DNA of 64,000 bases from Bradyrhizobium agreste (GCF_016031625.1 NZ_JACCHP010000010.1:62001-126000), one strand, 5' to 3'. Shown: positions 1 through 10,194, counted from the stretch's first letter. Made by a program: numbers and translations. The notes: generated by a model from the letters alone, not told the origin.

Positions 1-7
1 GCGCAAA

Positions 8-91
8 AGGGTGTCGAGAAGACACCTGCGTGTTTGGGGTGTCGGCTGGCTTGGGTGAGATGGGGCAAGCCAGAGGCCCGTAGAGGGCTTA
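8..91. other. Structured non-coding segment far upstream of urtA
   Basis: No convincing gene lies between the window start and urtA at 470. The first 90 bases hold three short inverted repeats: 10-15 with 21-26, 46-53 with 66-73, and about 75-80 with 86-91. They could be the end of an upstream transcript or a leader. No riboswitch class is recognised and no poly-T tract follows. The rest, 92-378, shows only an NtrC-like half site (GGTGCA near 198) and an A/T-rich stretch at about 230-300. Confidence 0.25.
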
Positions 92-378
92 AGAACACGC
101 GGCTCGCAACGACCCCTTGATTCGCAAGAGGTCTCGGACACTCATATGGAACATCGAGGAGGCGTTTTCAAGGCTGGTACGCCTTAAACGGCGCGTGCGG
201 TGCAAAAATACTGCTGCCAGAAATTTAGCCAGAATTGGCGATTTGCTTAGAAATTAGTCTGATTGCCGCTTTCGCATACATTTATATTGCCTATGATTTA
301 GGCCGTCAGTCTGCGGCGAAACTCTGATTTCTGCCGATTAAGTACGTAAATTCAACAAGTTGATGGGTGTCGAGCCCA

Positions 379-394
379 TGGCATGGTTCTTGCG
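379..394 (+). promoter_or_regulatory. Sigma-54 (RpoN) promoter of the urt operon
   Basis: The sequence TGGCAT-N5-TTGCG matches the -24/-12 consensus TGGCAC-N5-TTGCA, with the GG and GC dinucleotides correctly spaced. It would start transcription near 405, giving a leader of about 65 bases before the urtA ATG at 470. RpoN with NtrC control of urea uptake is common in proteobacteria. That an enhancer is used here is inference, as only a half NtrC site is visible upstream. Confidence 0.7.
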
Positions 395-469
395 ATTCCG
401 TTAATCGCAGGCGGCCGTGGGGCCGTTTCGCAGCGTTTTTCACGTCTGCGTCAGGGAGATGAGGCACTC

Positions 470-1792
470 ATGTTTAACAAATCCACTCACGATATAGCGG
501 CGTCATTTAGCCGCCGCGGCGTGCTCGCTGCGACCGCCGGACTGATGCTCGGTCTGGCTTCATTGACCGGCGCGAAGGCCGCGGACGGCACCATCAAGGT
601 CGGTGTGCTCCACTCCCTGTCCGGCACCATGGCGATCAGCGAAACCACGCTGAAGGACACCATCCTCTTCCTGATCGACGAGCAGAACAAGAAGGGCGGC
701 GTGCTCGGCAAGAAGCTGGAAGCCGTCGTCGTCGACCCCGCTTCGAACTGGCCGCTGTTCGCCGAAAAGGCGCGCGAGCTGATCACCAAGGACAAGGTCT
801 CGGTCGTATTCGGCTGCTGGACCTCGGTGTCGCGCAAGTCGGTGCTCCCCGTTTTCAAAGAGCTGAACAGCATCCTGTTCTATCCCGTGCAGTATGAGGG
901 TGAGGAGAGCGAGCGCAATGTGTTCTACACGGGTGCTGCGCCGAACCAGCAGGCGATCCCCGCCGTCGACTATCTGATGAAGGAAGAGAAGGTGAAGCGC
1001 TGGGTGCTCGCGGGCACCGACTACGTCTATCCGCGCACCACCAACAAAATCCTGGAAGCCTATCTGAAGTCCAAGGGTGTCGCCCAGGAAGACATCATGA
1101 TCAACTACACGCCGTTCGGTCACTCCGACTGGCAGACGATCGTGGCCGACATCAAGAAGTTCGGCTCGGCCGGCAAGAAGACCGCGGTGGTCTCGACCAT
1201 CAATGGTGATGCCAACGTTCCCTTCTACAAGGAGCTCGGCAACCAGGGCATCAAGGCGAAGGACATCCCGGTGGTGGCGTTCTCGGTGGGTGAGGAAGAG
1301 CTCGCCGGCATCGACACCAAGCCGCTGGTCGGTCACCTCGCCGCCTGGAACTACTTCCAGTCGATCAAGTCGCCGGAGAACGAGAAGTTCATCAAGGCGT
1401 GGCAGGCCTACACCAAGAATCCGAAGCGCGTCACCAACGATCCGATGGAAGCGCACGTGATCGGCTTCGACATGTGGGTCAAGGCGGTCGAGAAGGTGAA
1501 GTCGACCGATCCCGACAAGGTGATCGACGCTCTCCCGGGCATCGAAGCCAAGAACCTGACCGGCGGCACCTCCAAGATGCTCCCGAACCACCACATCACC
1601 AAGCCGGTGTTCATCGGCGAGATCAAGGCCAACGGCCAGTTCGACGTGGTCTGGAAGACCCCGAGCCTCGTCCCGGGCGACGCCTGGTCGAAGGAGCTCG
1701 ACGGCTCCAAGGACCTGATCGGCGACTGGGTCGGCAAGAAGTGCGGCAACTTCAACACCAAGACCAACAAGTGCCTCGGCTCGGGCTCCTGA
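470..1792 (+). CDS. urtA: Urea ABC transporter substrate-binding protein UrtA
   Basis: Periplasmic receptor that binds urea and delivers it to the UrtBC permease (branched-chain amino-acid type HAAT family). The 440-residue product opens with a twin-arginine signal (SRRGVLAA about residues 14-21, then a hydrophobic stretch and an AKA-A cleavage site), followed by the type-I periplasmic binding fold beginning IKVGVLHSLSG. The ATG at 470 is preferred over the in-frame ATG at 383 because a GGGAGATGAGG purine tract precedes it and the Tat motif then sits at the N-terminus. The 383 codon also lies inside the sigma-54 promoter. First gene of urtABCDE, which leads into the urease genes. Confidence 0.95.
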   Translation: MFNKSTHDIAASFSRRGVLAATAGLMLGLASLTGAKAADGTIKVGVLHSLSGTMAISETTLKDTILFLIDEQNKKGGVLGKKLEAVVVDPASNWPLFAEKARELITKDKVSVVFGCWTSVSRKSVLPVFKELNSILFYPVQYEGEESERNVFYTGAAPNQQAIPAVDYLMKEEKVKRWVLAGTDYVYPRTTNKILEAYLKSKGVAQEDIMINYTPFGHSDWQTIVADIKKFGSAGKKTAVVSTINGDANVPFYKELGNQGIKAKDIPVVAFSVGEEELAGIDTKPLVGHLAAWNYFQSIKSPENEKFIKAWQAYTKNPKRVTNDPMEAHVIGFDMWVKAVEKVKSTDPDKVIDALPGIEAKNLTGGTSKMLPNHHITKPVFIGEIKANGQFDVVWKTPSLVPGDAWSKELDGSKDLIGDWVGKKCGNFNTKTNKCLGSGS

Positions 1793-1876
1793 TCCCGATC
1801 TGACGCTCCATAGCAAGACCGGAGAGGGCGGCGATCCCGCCGCCTTCTCCACTCATTTCTGCCGGGGTCATTCACA

Positions 1877-3484
1877 GTGCCAGCCCATTTGTCCGCGCGT
1901 CTTTGCTCGCTTGTGCTCTCGCTGTTCCTGATTGCGTTTGCGCTGCCGGCCTTCGCCGGTCCGTTCGAGGATGCCGTCGCCAAATTCGCCAATGATGATT
2001 TTTCCGACACCGAAGAGGCGATCGGTGTGATCGCGGGCAGCGGCAGCAAGCTGGCTTTCCCGATCATCAATGCGCTCCAGGACGGCCGCCTCATGGCCGA
2101 TCCCGACAGCAAGAAGGTCTACGTCACCGGTACCGACGGCAAGTCGATCGACGCTGCGACCGGCGAGGCCGTCGCCAGCGTTCCCGACACTGCGAGCGCG
2201 GTTCGCCTCAACAACCGCCTCCGCCGCAGCGTCGATGCCGCGCTCGGCAGCCTGACGCTGCAGTCGCCGGATCTGGGAACGCGCCTGCAGGCCGCGCAGT
2301 CCGTCTTCAAGTCGCACGAGGAGACCGCGCTCGAGGCGGTCGATTCCGCGCTTGCCAAAGAAGCCAACAAATCGGTCAAGGCAGCGCTCGCTGAGGCCCG
2401 CGCCGCGATCCTGCTGTTCAAGTCCGACGCCACCGAGGTCGAGAAGCTCGAAGCGGTCGCGACCCTCAAGGCGCGGGGCGACCAGGATGCGCTGGCGCTG
2501 CTCACCGGCATGGGCGATCAGCCGGCCTCGGTCACCAAGGCCGCCGCGAGCGCAATCGGCTCGATCCAGAATTCGCTCGCGGTCTGGTCGATGGTGCAGA
2601 ATGCCTGGTACGGCCTCTCGCTCGGCTCGGTGCTGCTGCTCGCCGCGATCGGGCTCGCCATCACCTTCGGCGTGATGGGCGTCATCAACATGGCGCATGG
2701 CGAGATGGTGATGATCGGGGCCTACACCACCTTCGTGGTGCAGGAGGTGATCCGCACCCGCTACCCCGGCCTGTTCGACTATTCGCTCTTGATCGCCGTG
2801 CCGCTCGCCTTCCTCGTCGCAGGTGCAATCGGCGTGCTGATCGAGCGCAGCATCATCCGCTTCCTCTACGGCCGCCCGCTCGAAACGCTGCTCGCGACCT
2901 GGGGCCTGTCGCTGGTGCTGCAGCAGGCGGTGCGCACGATGTTCGGCCCGACCAACCGCGAGGTCGGCAACCCCTCCTGGATGAGCGGCGCGTTCGAGCT
3001 CGGCCAGATCACCATCACCTATAACCGGCTCTGGATACTTCTCTTCACGCTCGCCGTATTCGCGATTTTGCTCGCAATGCTGCGGTACACCGCGCTGGGC
3101 CTCGAAATGCGTGCGGTGACGCAGAACCGCCGCATGGCGGCCTCGATGGGCATCGCCACCTCGCGCGTCGACGCGCTCACATTTGGCCTCGGCTCGGGCA
3201 TTGCCGGCATCGCCGGCGTGGCGCTGTCGCAGATCGACAATGTCAGCCCCAATCTCGGCCAGAGCTATATCATCGACAGTTTCATGGTCGTGGTGTTCGG
3301 CGGCGTGGGCAATCTCTGGGGCACCCTGGTCGGCGCCTTCACGCTCGGCATCGCCAACAAGTTCCTGGAGCCGGTCGCCGGCGCCGTGCTCGGCAAGATC
3401 GCCATCCTGGTTCTCATCATCCTGTTCATTCAAAAGCGGCCGCGCGGCCTGTTCGCGCTCAAGGGCCGTGCGGTGGAAGCATGA
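1877..3484 (+). CDS. urtB: Urea ABC transporter permease UrtB
   Basis: Inner-membrane permease of the urea importer. The 535-residue protein starts at GTG with a cleavable signal (hydrophobic run ending AFA-G near residue 27). It then has a periplasmic helical domain of about 200 residues and a LivH-type membrane domain from about residue 240 (LGLAI-type segments, GVMGVINMAHGEMVMIGAY). The long N-terminal extension separates UrtB from ordinary LivH permeases of about 300 residues. The stop overlaps the urtC start in ATGA, indicating translational coupling. Confidence 0.94.
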   Translation: MPAHLSARLCSLVLSLFLIAFALPAFAGPFEDAVAKFANDDFSDTEEAIGVIAGSGSKLAFPIINALQDGRLMADPDSKKVYVTGTDGKSIDAATGEAVASVPDTASAVRLNNRLRRSVDAALGSLTLQSPDLGTRLQAAQSVFKSHEETALEAVDSALAKEANKSVKAALAEARAAILLFKSDATEVEKLEAVATLKARGDQDALALLTGMGDQPASVTKAAASAIGSIQNSLAVWSMVQNAWYGLSLGSVLLLAAIGLAITFGVMGVINMAHGEMVMIGAYTTFVVQEVIRTRYPGLFDYSLLIAVPLAFLVAGAIGVLIERSIIRFLYGRPLETLLATWGLSLVLQQAVRTMFGPTNREVGNPSWMSGAFELGQITITYNRLWILLFTLAVFAILLAMLRYTALGLEMRAVTQNRRMAASMGIATSRVDALTFGLGSGIAGIAGVALSQIDNVSPNLGQSYIIDSFMVVVFGGVGNLWGTLVGAFTLGIANKFLEPVAGAVLGKIAILVLIILFIQKRPRGLFALKGRAVEA

Positions 3485-4650
3485 CCCCTCACATGCTGAC
3501 GCGATCGCTGGACCGCGGCGCGACGATCTTCCTGCTGGTGGTCGCCGCGCTGGGCGTGCTGATCCCGCTGTCCAACCTGCTGCTGCCTGCCGGCTCGTTC
3601 CTGCAGGTGCCGACCTATCTCGTCGCGCTCTGGGGCAAGTATGCCTGCTACGCCATCCTGGCGCTCGCGATCGACCTGATCTGGGGCTATTGCGGCATCC
3701 TCTCGCTCGGCCACGGCGCCTTCTTCGCGCTCGGCGGCTACGCCATGGGCATGTACCTGATGCGGCAGATCGGCACCCGCGGCGTCTACGGCAATCCGAT
3801 CCTGCCCGACTTCATGGTGTTCCTGAACTGGCAGAAGCTGCCCTGGTACTGGTACGGCTTCGACATGTTCTGGTTCGCCGCGCTGATGGTGCTGGTCGTG
3901 CCCGGCCTGCTCGCCTTCTGCTTCGGCTGGCTCGCCTTCCGCTCCCGCGTCACCGGCGTGTATCTGTCGATCATCACGCAGGCGATGACCTATGCTTTGC
4001 TGCTCGCCTTCTTCCGCAACGACTTCGGTTTTGGCGGCAATAACGGCCTGACCGACTTCAAGGACATCCTGGGCTTCAACGTGCAGGCGGAGGGGACGCG
4101 TGCGGCGCTGTTCGCGCTGAGCTGCCTGGCGCTGATCGTCGGTTTCCTGATCTGCCGCGCCATCGTCTCCTCCAAGCTCGGCAAGGTCTTGATCGCGGTA
4201 CGTGACGCGGAATCGCGCACGCGCTTCCTCGGCTACCGCGTCGAATCCTACAAGCTGTTCGTGTTCACGGTGTCGGCCTGCATGGCCGGCGTCGCCGGTG
4301 CGCTCTACGTGCCGCAGGTCGGCATCATCAACCCGAGCGAATTCGCGCCGGGCAATTCGATCGAGGCGGTGATCTGGGTCGCGGTCGGCGGCCGCGGCAC
4401 GCTGGTCGGCGCCGCGCTCGGCGCCGTCGTCGTCAACTACGCCAAGACGTTCTTCACCTCGGGCGTGCTGGCGCCGTACTGGCTGTTCATGCTCGGCGCC
4501 CTGTTCATCCTGGTGACGCTGCTGCTGCCCAAGGGCATCGTCGGCACCTTCAACGCCTGGTGGGATCAGTCGAACGAAAAACGCACCTCTGCGACCATGG
4601 CGAGCGCCGCGGCCGAAGACGGCGTCACCGAACCCAAGTTGGCGGAGTAA
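3481..4650 (+). CDS. urtC: Urea ABC transporter permease UrtC
   Basis: Second membrane subunit of the urea importer, LivM type, 389 residues. It has about eight to ten hydrophobic segments. The family signature is visible as DLIWGYCGILSLGHGAFFAL near residues 62-81 and the EAA-like loop RFLGYRVESYKLFVF is near residue 255. Its ATG overlaps the urtB stop by four bases, and urtD begins six bases after its own stop, so one mRNA is expected. The C-terminal 30 residues are polar and cytosolic. Confidence 0.94.
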   Translation: MTPHMLTRSLDRGATIFLLVVAALGVLIPLSNLLLPAGSFLQVPTYLVALWGKYACYAILALAIDLIWGYCGILSLGHGAFFALGGYAMGMYLMRQIGTRGVYGNPILPDFMVFLNWQKLPWYWYGFDMFWFAALMVLVVPGLLAFCFGWLAFRSRVTGVYLSIITQAMTYALLLAFFRNDFGFGGNNGLTDFKDILGFNVQAEGTRAALFALSCLALIVGFLICRAIVSSKLGKVLIAVRDAESRTRFLGYRVESYKLFVFTVSACMAGVAGALYVPQVGIINPSEFAPGNSIEAVIWVAVGGRGTLVGAALGAVVVNYAKTFFTSGVLAPYWLFMLGALFILVTLLLPKGIVGTFNAWWDQSNEKRTSATMASAAAEDGVTEPKLAE

Positions 4651-4656
4651 GCGGTC

Positions 4657-5418
4657 ATGAACGTCATGGACACCCGCGCGACCTCCGCGATGCTCTATCT
4701 GGACGGCGTGCACGTCTCGTTCGACGGCTTCCACGCCATCAACAATCTGTCGCTGACGCTCGAGCCCGGCGAGATGCGCGCCATCATCGGCCCGAACGGC
4801 GCCGGCAAGACCACGATGATGGACATCATCACCGGCAAGACCAAGCCGGATGAAGGCACCGTGCTGTTCGACGGCGTCACCGACCTGACGCGCCTCGACG
4901 AGACCCGCATCGCCGAGCTCGGCATCGGCCGCAAATTCCAGAAGCCGACGGTGTTCGAGAGCCAGACCGTGCAGGACAACCTCCTGCTGGCGCTCAATGT
5001 CGACCACTCGGTCCGCGGCACGCTGTTCTGGCGCGGCAGCAGGGCGGAGTCCGAACGCATTGACAAGGTGCTGGAGACGATCCGTCTCACCGAGGCCCGC
5101 AATCGTCTTGCCGGCAGCCTCAGCCACGGCCAGAAGCAGTGGCTGGAGATTGGCATGCTGCTGGCGCAGGATCCGAAACTGCTGCTGGTCGACGAACCCG
5201 TCGCGGGAATGACCGACGTCGAGACGCATCTGACCGCCGAGCTGCTGAAGGAAATCAACAAGACCCACACCGTCATGGTGGTCGAGCACGACATGACCTT
5301 CGTGCGCGAGCTCGGCGTCAAGGTCACCTGCCTGCACGAAGGCACGGTGCTCGCGGAAGGGACCATCGACCAGGTCTCGTCCAACGAGCGGGTCATTGAA
5401 GTGTACCTGGGTAGATAG
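4657..5418 (+). CDS. urtD: Urea ABC transporter ATP-binding protein UrtD
   Basis: LivG-type ATPase powering urea import, 253 residues. Walker A is GPNGAGKTT (residues 45-53), the signature is LSHGQ and Walker B is LLLVDEP, followed by the conserved H-loop in VVEHDM. The insert before the signature (EARNRLAGSLSHGQKQWLEIG) is typical of branched-chain amino-acid and urea transporters. The start ATG at 4657 follows GGCGGAG; a second in-frame ATG is four codons later. A hairpin-forming repeat separates it from urtE. Confidence 0.94.
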   Translation: MNVMDTRATSAMLYLDGVHVSFDGFHAINNLSLTLEPGEMRAIIGPNGAGKTTMMDIITGKTKPDEGTVLFDGVTDLTRLDETRIAELGIGRKFQKPTVFESQTVQDNLLLALNVDHSVRGTLFWRGSRAESERIDKVLETIRLTEARNRLAGSLSHGQKQWLEIGMLLAQDPKLLLVDEPVAGMTDVETHLTAELLKEINKTHTVMVVEHDMTFVRELGVKVTCLHEGTVLAEGTIDQVSSNERVIEVYLGR

Positions 5419-5427
5419 CTGGGAAGC

Positions 5428-5506
5428 GCGAATGGCGAATAGGGTGTAGCAAATAGGGAAAGATGGCTCAGTCATCTCCGTTCGCTACTCGCCACTCGCC
5501 ATTCGC
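5428..5506 (+). repeat. Imperfect inverted repeat between urtD and urtE
   Basis: Arms at 5428-5450 and 5484-5506 are imperfect reverse complements (GCGAATGGCG on the left, CGCCATTCGC on the right). An inner stem AGATG/CATCT lies at about 5461-5476. In the urt mRNA this would fold into one long hairpin just before the urtE ribosome-binding site. It could mark an RNA-processing point or a mobile palindrome; no poly-T tract follows. Confidence 0.6.
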
Positions 5507-5521
5507 CAAGAGGCACCGAAG

Positions 5522-6217
5522 ATGCTGGAAGTGAAAGATATCAATCTCTATTATGGTGCTGCCCAAGCGCTGCGCGGCGTCTCGATCTCGGCCGAGCCCG
5601 GCAAGGTGACCTGCGTGCTCGGGCGCAACGGCGTCGGCAAGACCTCGCTCCTACGCGCCATGGTCGGACAATATCCGATCTCCTCGGGCGCGATCGTGTT
5701 CGACGGCAGCGATATCACCGGCCTCAAGCCATACGAGCGGGCGCGCAAGGGCATCGGCTTCGTGCCGCAGGGCCGCGAGATCTTTCCGCTGCTGACGGTC
5801 GAGGAGAACCTCAAGACCGGCTTCGGTCCGCTCAAGCGCGAGGATAAGCACATTCCCGACGACGTGTTCTCGCTGTTTCCGGTGCTGCAATCCATGCTCG
5901 GCCGGCGCGGCGGCGACCTCTCCGGCGGCCAGCAACAGCAGCTCGCGATCGGCCGCGCGCTGGTGATGCGGCCGAAGCTGCTGCTGCTCGACGAGCCGAC
6001 CGAAGGCATCCAGCCCTCGATCATCAAGGACATCGGCCGCGCCATCTCTTACTTGCGCAACCTCGGCAACATCGCCATCGTGCTGGTCGAACAATATCTC
6101 GACTTTGCCTGCGAACTCGGCGACAGTTTCGCGGTGATGGATCGCGGCGCGGTGAAGTTCACCTGCGACCGCTCCAATCTCGATCCGGGCGAGATCAGCC
6201 GCCAGATGGCGCTGTAG
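5522..6217 (+). CDS. urtE: Urea ABC transporter ATP-binding protein UrtE
   Basis: LivF-type ATPase, second nucleotide-binding subunit of the urea importer, 231 residues. Walker A is GRNGVGKTS (residues 34-42), the signature is LSGGQQQQLAIGRAL and Walker B is LLLLDEP. It pairs with UrtD on the UrtBC membrane core. The ATG follows AAGAGGCACCGAAG, a reasonable ribosome-binding site. The gap to ureD is only 37 bases, so the urease genes may be co-transcribed with the transporter. Confidence 0.94.
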   Translation: MLEVKDINLYYGAAQALRGVSISAEPGKVTCVLGRNGVGKTSLLRAMVGQYPISSGAIVFDGSDITGLKPYERARKGIGFVPQGREIFPLLTVEENLKTGFGPLKREDKHIPDDVFSLFPVLQSMLGRRGGDLSGGQQQQLAIGRALVMRPKLLLLDEPTEGIQPSIIKDIGRAISYLRNLGNIAIVLVEQYLDFACELGDSFAVMDRGAVKFTCDRSNLDPGEISRQMAL

Positions 6218-6254
6218 GCCGGAAAGACCTGCCGCGACCGGCTGGGGGAGACGG

Positions 6255-7085
6255 ATGCGCAGCGAAGTGTCGGCCACGTCCACACTGTTCGAGGCCAACC
6301 GCGCCCGTGGCGCGGTGCGCTTCGACGTGCATGCGCGCGACGGCGTGACGCGTCGCGGCGCCTTGCATGAATCGGGTTCGCTCCGCGTCCGCTTTCCCTC
6401 GCCGGAAGATCAGGGTCTGTCCGGCGTGTTCGTGAACACGGCCGGCGGAGTTGCTGGTGGTGACCGCTTTGATGTCGAGATAGCGGCGGCGGATGGAGCG
6501 CGGCTGACGCTGACCACAGCGGCCGCCGAAAAGGTCTATCGCACGCCCGGAGCGGCAGCGCAGCTCAACATCGGCCTGAAGGTCGGCGCGGGTGCGCATC
6601 TTGCCTGGCTGCCCCAGGAGACGATTCTGTTCGACCGTGCCCGCGTGCAGCGCCGCTTCGACATCGACCTCGACGAGGCGGCCTCGCTCCTGCTCTGCGA
6701 GATCGTGGTGTTCGGCCGCACCGCCATGGGCGAGCGCATGGAGCAGGGCGAGTTTGTCGACCGCTGGCGGCTGCGGCGTGGCGGCCGGCTGGTGTTCGCC
6801 GAGACGGTCCGGCTCGACGGCGATATTGGTGCCAAGCTTGCACGGTCCGCGGTCGCTCAAGGTGGTGCGGCGATCGGCACAGCCGTGATCGTGCCCGGCG
6901 ATGAGGCCCTGGTTGAGCGCATCCGGGAGGCGTCGGACTCGTTTTCCGGCGAGGTCGGAATCTCCGCCTGGAATGGCTTTGCAATGGCGCGGTTCTGTGC
7001 CCAAGATGCGGCGCGCTTGCGCGCCGACATGATGACGGTGCTGGCGCGCACTGGTGCGGCCCTGCCGCGGCTTTGGCTGAACTAG
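6255..7085 (+). CDS. ureD: Urease accessory protein UreD
   Basis: Scaffold protein that, with UreF and UreG, loads nickel into apo-urease. The 276-residue product has the family landmarks: GSLRVRFP near residue 40, NTAGGVAGGDRFD near residues 59-71, a TTAAAEKVYR segment, and LPQETILFDRA in mid-protein. The length is normal for UreD. GGGGGAG lies five bases before the ATG. The gene heads the urease block, and ureA follows after 38 bases. Confidence 0.93.
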   Translation: MRSEVSATSTLFEANRARGAVRFDVHARDGVTRRGALHESGSLRVRFPSPEDQGLSGVFVNTAGGVAGGDRFDVEIAAADGARLTLTTAAAEKVYRTPGAAAQLNIGLKVGAGAHLAWLPQETILFDRARVQRRFDIDLDEAASLLLCEIVVFGRTAMGERMEQGEFVDRWRLRRGGRLVFAETVRLDGDIGAKLARSAVAQGGAAIGTAVIVPGDEALVERIREASDSFSGEVGISAWNGFAMARFCAQDAARLRADMMTVLARTGAALPRLWLN

Positions 7086-7123
7086 ACTGGTTGAATTGAC
7101 GTGTTGAACGGAAGAGATGTCGC

Positions 7124-7426
7124 ATGAACCTGTCTCCCCGCGAAAAGGACAAGCTTTTGATTTCGATGGCGGCGATCGTGGCCCGCCGCCGGCTGGACCG
7201 CGGGGTCAAGCTCAACCATCCCGAGGCAGTCGCAATCATCTCCGACTTCATCCTCGAGGGCGCCCGCGACGGCCGCACCGTCGCCGAGCTGATGCAGTCA
7301 GGCGCGCAAGTGCTGACCCGCGACCAGGTGATGCCTGGTATCCCCGAGATGATCCACGACATCCAGGTCGAGGCGACCTTTCCTGACGGCACCAAGCTCG
7401 TCACCGTGCACGAGCCGATCCGGTAG
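7124..7426 (+). CDS. ureA: Urease subunit gamma UreA
   Basis: Smallest structural subunit of the nickel enzyme that hydrolyses urea to ammonia and carbamate, 100 residues, the standard size. It starts MNLSPREKDKLLI and carries the conserved LNHPEAVA and DGTKLVTVHEPI segments. The ATG is preceded by GGAAGAG. Gamma and beta are separate genes here, unlike Helicobacter where they are fused. The 115-base gap to ureB is filled by a palindromic repeat. Confidence 0.96.
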   Translation: MNLSPREKDKLLISMAAIVARRRLDRGVKLNHPEAVAIISDFILEGARDGRTVAELMQSGAQVLTRDQVMPGIPEMIHDIQVEATFPDGTKLVTVHEPIR

Positions 7427-7435
7427 TTTGAATTG

Positions 7436-7526
7436 GTCATTCCGGGGCGCCCGCAGGGCGAACCCGGAATCCAGAGATTGTTGGTCGAGATTCCGGGTTC
7501 AGCCCTGCGGGCTGCCCCGGAATGAC
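7436..7526 (+). repeat. Palindromic intergenic repeat (family A) inside the urease operon
   Basis: The ends are GTCATTCCGGGGC and GCCCCGGAATGAC, exact reverse complements, with an inner pair AACCCGGAATC/GATTCCGGGTT. The same family recurs at 45423, 56524 and 57557, as a variant at 49923 and as a half element at 35393. It would form a long stem-loop in the ureA-ureB mRNA. Confidence 0.85.
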
Positions 7527-7541
7527 AGAGGAAAGCAAAAC

Positions 7542-7847
7542 ATGATCCCCGGCGAACTCTTCATCCAGGACGGCGAGATCGAGCTCAATGCCGGCCGCAA
7601 GACCGTGACGCTGACGGTGGCCAATACCGGCGACCGGCCGATCCAGGTCGGCTCGCACTATCATTTCTTCGAGACCAACCCCGCGCTGAAGTTCGACCGC
7701 AAGAAGGCGCGCGGCATGCGCCTCGACATCGCCGCCGGCACCGCCGTCCGCTTCGAGCCCGGCCAGACCCGCGACGTCCAGCTCGTCGCCATGGCGGGCA
7801 AGAAGACCATCTACGGTTTCCGCGGCGATGTGATGGGGAAGCTGTGA
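7542..7847 (+). CDS. ureB: Urease subunit beta UreB
   Basis: Structural beta subunit of urease, 101 residues from the ATG at 7542. It shows MIPGELF, the VANTGDRPIQVGSHYHFFE block and a C-terminal GFRGDVMGKL, all family hallmarks. The ATG at 7542 is chosen because it gives the standard N-terminus and follows AGAGGAAAG. The frame stays open upstream, but that part is the palindromic repeat. An HD-domain gene sits between it and ureC. Confidence 0.96.
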   Translation: MIPGELFIQDGEIELNAGRKTVTLTVANTGDRPIQVGSHYHFFETNPALKFDRKKARGMRLDIAAGTAVRFEPGQTRDVQLVAMAGKKTIYGFRGDVMGKL

Positions 7848-7904
7848 CCTCCGCAGGAACGAGCACGGGGCGGCGCGGTTGAGGCGGAAACGGAGGTATT
7901 TCCC

Positions 7905-8444
7905 ATGCTCTCGCCGATCCGCCTCATCTCTGAAGCTGCCGAGTTCGCCGCCCGGCGCCATAACGGCATGGCGCGCAAGGGCCGCGGCAAGGAGCCCTAT
8001 ATCAATCATCTCGCCGAGGTCGCGAACCTGCTCGCGACCGCGACCGACGGTGTTGACGCCGAGCTCGTTGCGGCCGGCTGGCTGCACGACACGATCGAGG
8101 ACACCGACACCACCCGCGAGGAGCTCGCGCAGAGATTTTCCGAGCGCATCGCCTCGCTCGTTTCCGAGTGCACCGACGACATGAGCTTGCCGAAGGCAAA
8201 ACGGCGGCAGAAGCAGATCGAGGACGCACCCCACAAATCGCGGGGCGCCAAGCTGATCAAGATCGCCGACAAGATCAGCAATATTGGTGCGCGCATTCAA
8301 ACCGATCCGAGCGCCGGGGAGCGCGAGGAACTCGCCGACTATATCGGCTGGGCAACGCAGGTCGTCGACGGCTGCCGCGGCGGCAATGCGTGGCTCGATA
8401 CGAAATTCGACGATGCCGAGAAAGCAGCAAGGGCCTTGCTGTGA
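7905..8444 (+). CDS. HD-domain phosphohydrolase, SpoT/MESH1-like
   Basis: Small stand-alone HD hydrolase of 179 residues. The metal-binding pattern is seen as ARRHNG (about residues 21-26), INHLAEV (near 38), the key HDTIED (near 61-66) and the late KIADKISNI (near 119-127). This is the arrangement of the hydrolase half of SpoT and of MESH1-type enzymes that remove pyrophosphate from (p)ppGpp. No synthetase, TGS or ACT domain is present. GGAGG lies eight bases before the ATG. It is embedded between ureB and ureC in the same direction. Substrate is inferred; it could act on another nucleotide. Confidence 0.75.
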   Translation: MLSPIRLISEAAEFAARRHNGMARKGRGKEPYINHLAEVANLLATATDGVDAELVAAGWLHDTIEDTDTTREELAQRFSERIASLVSECTDDMSLPKAKRRQKQIEDAPHKSRGAKLIKIADKISNIGARIQTDPSAGEREELADYIGWATQVVDGCRGGNAWLDTKFDDAEKAARALL

Positions 8445-8478
8445 CCAACCAGACATTCAATCGCAAACGGGGCTTGTG

Positions 8479-10194
<1,716 letters not shown>

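Noticed and set aside
1..469. Guanidine (ykkC) riboswitch or other known riboswitch upstream of the urea genes
   Set aside because: The hairpins lack the conserved loop sequences of the guanidine classes, and the RpoN promoter lies downstream of them.
8284..8478. N-terminal extension of ureC
   Set aside because: It overlaps the HD gene in another frame, and UreC homology starts at 8479.
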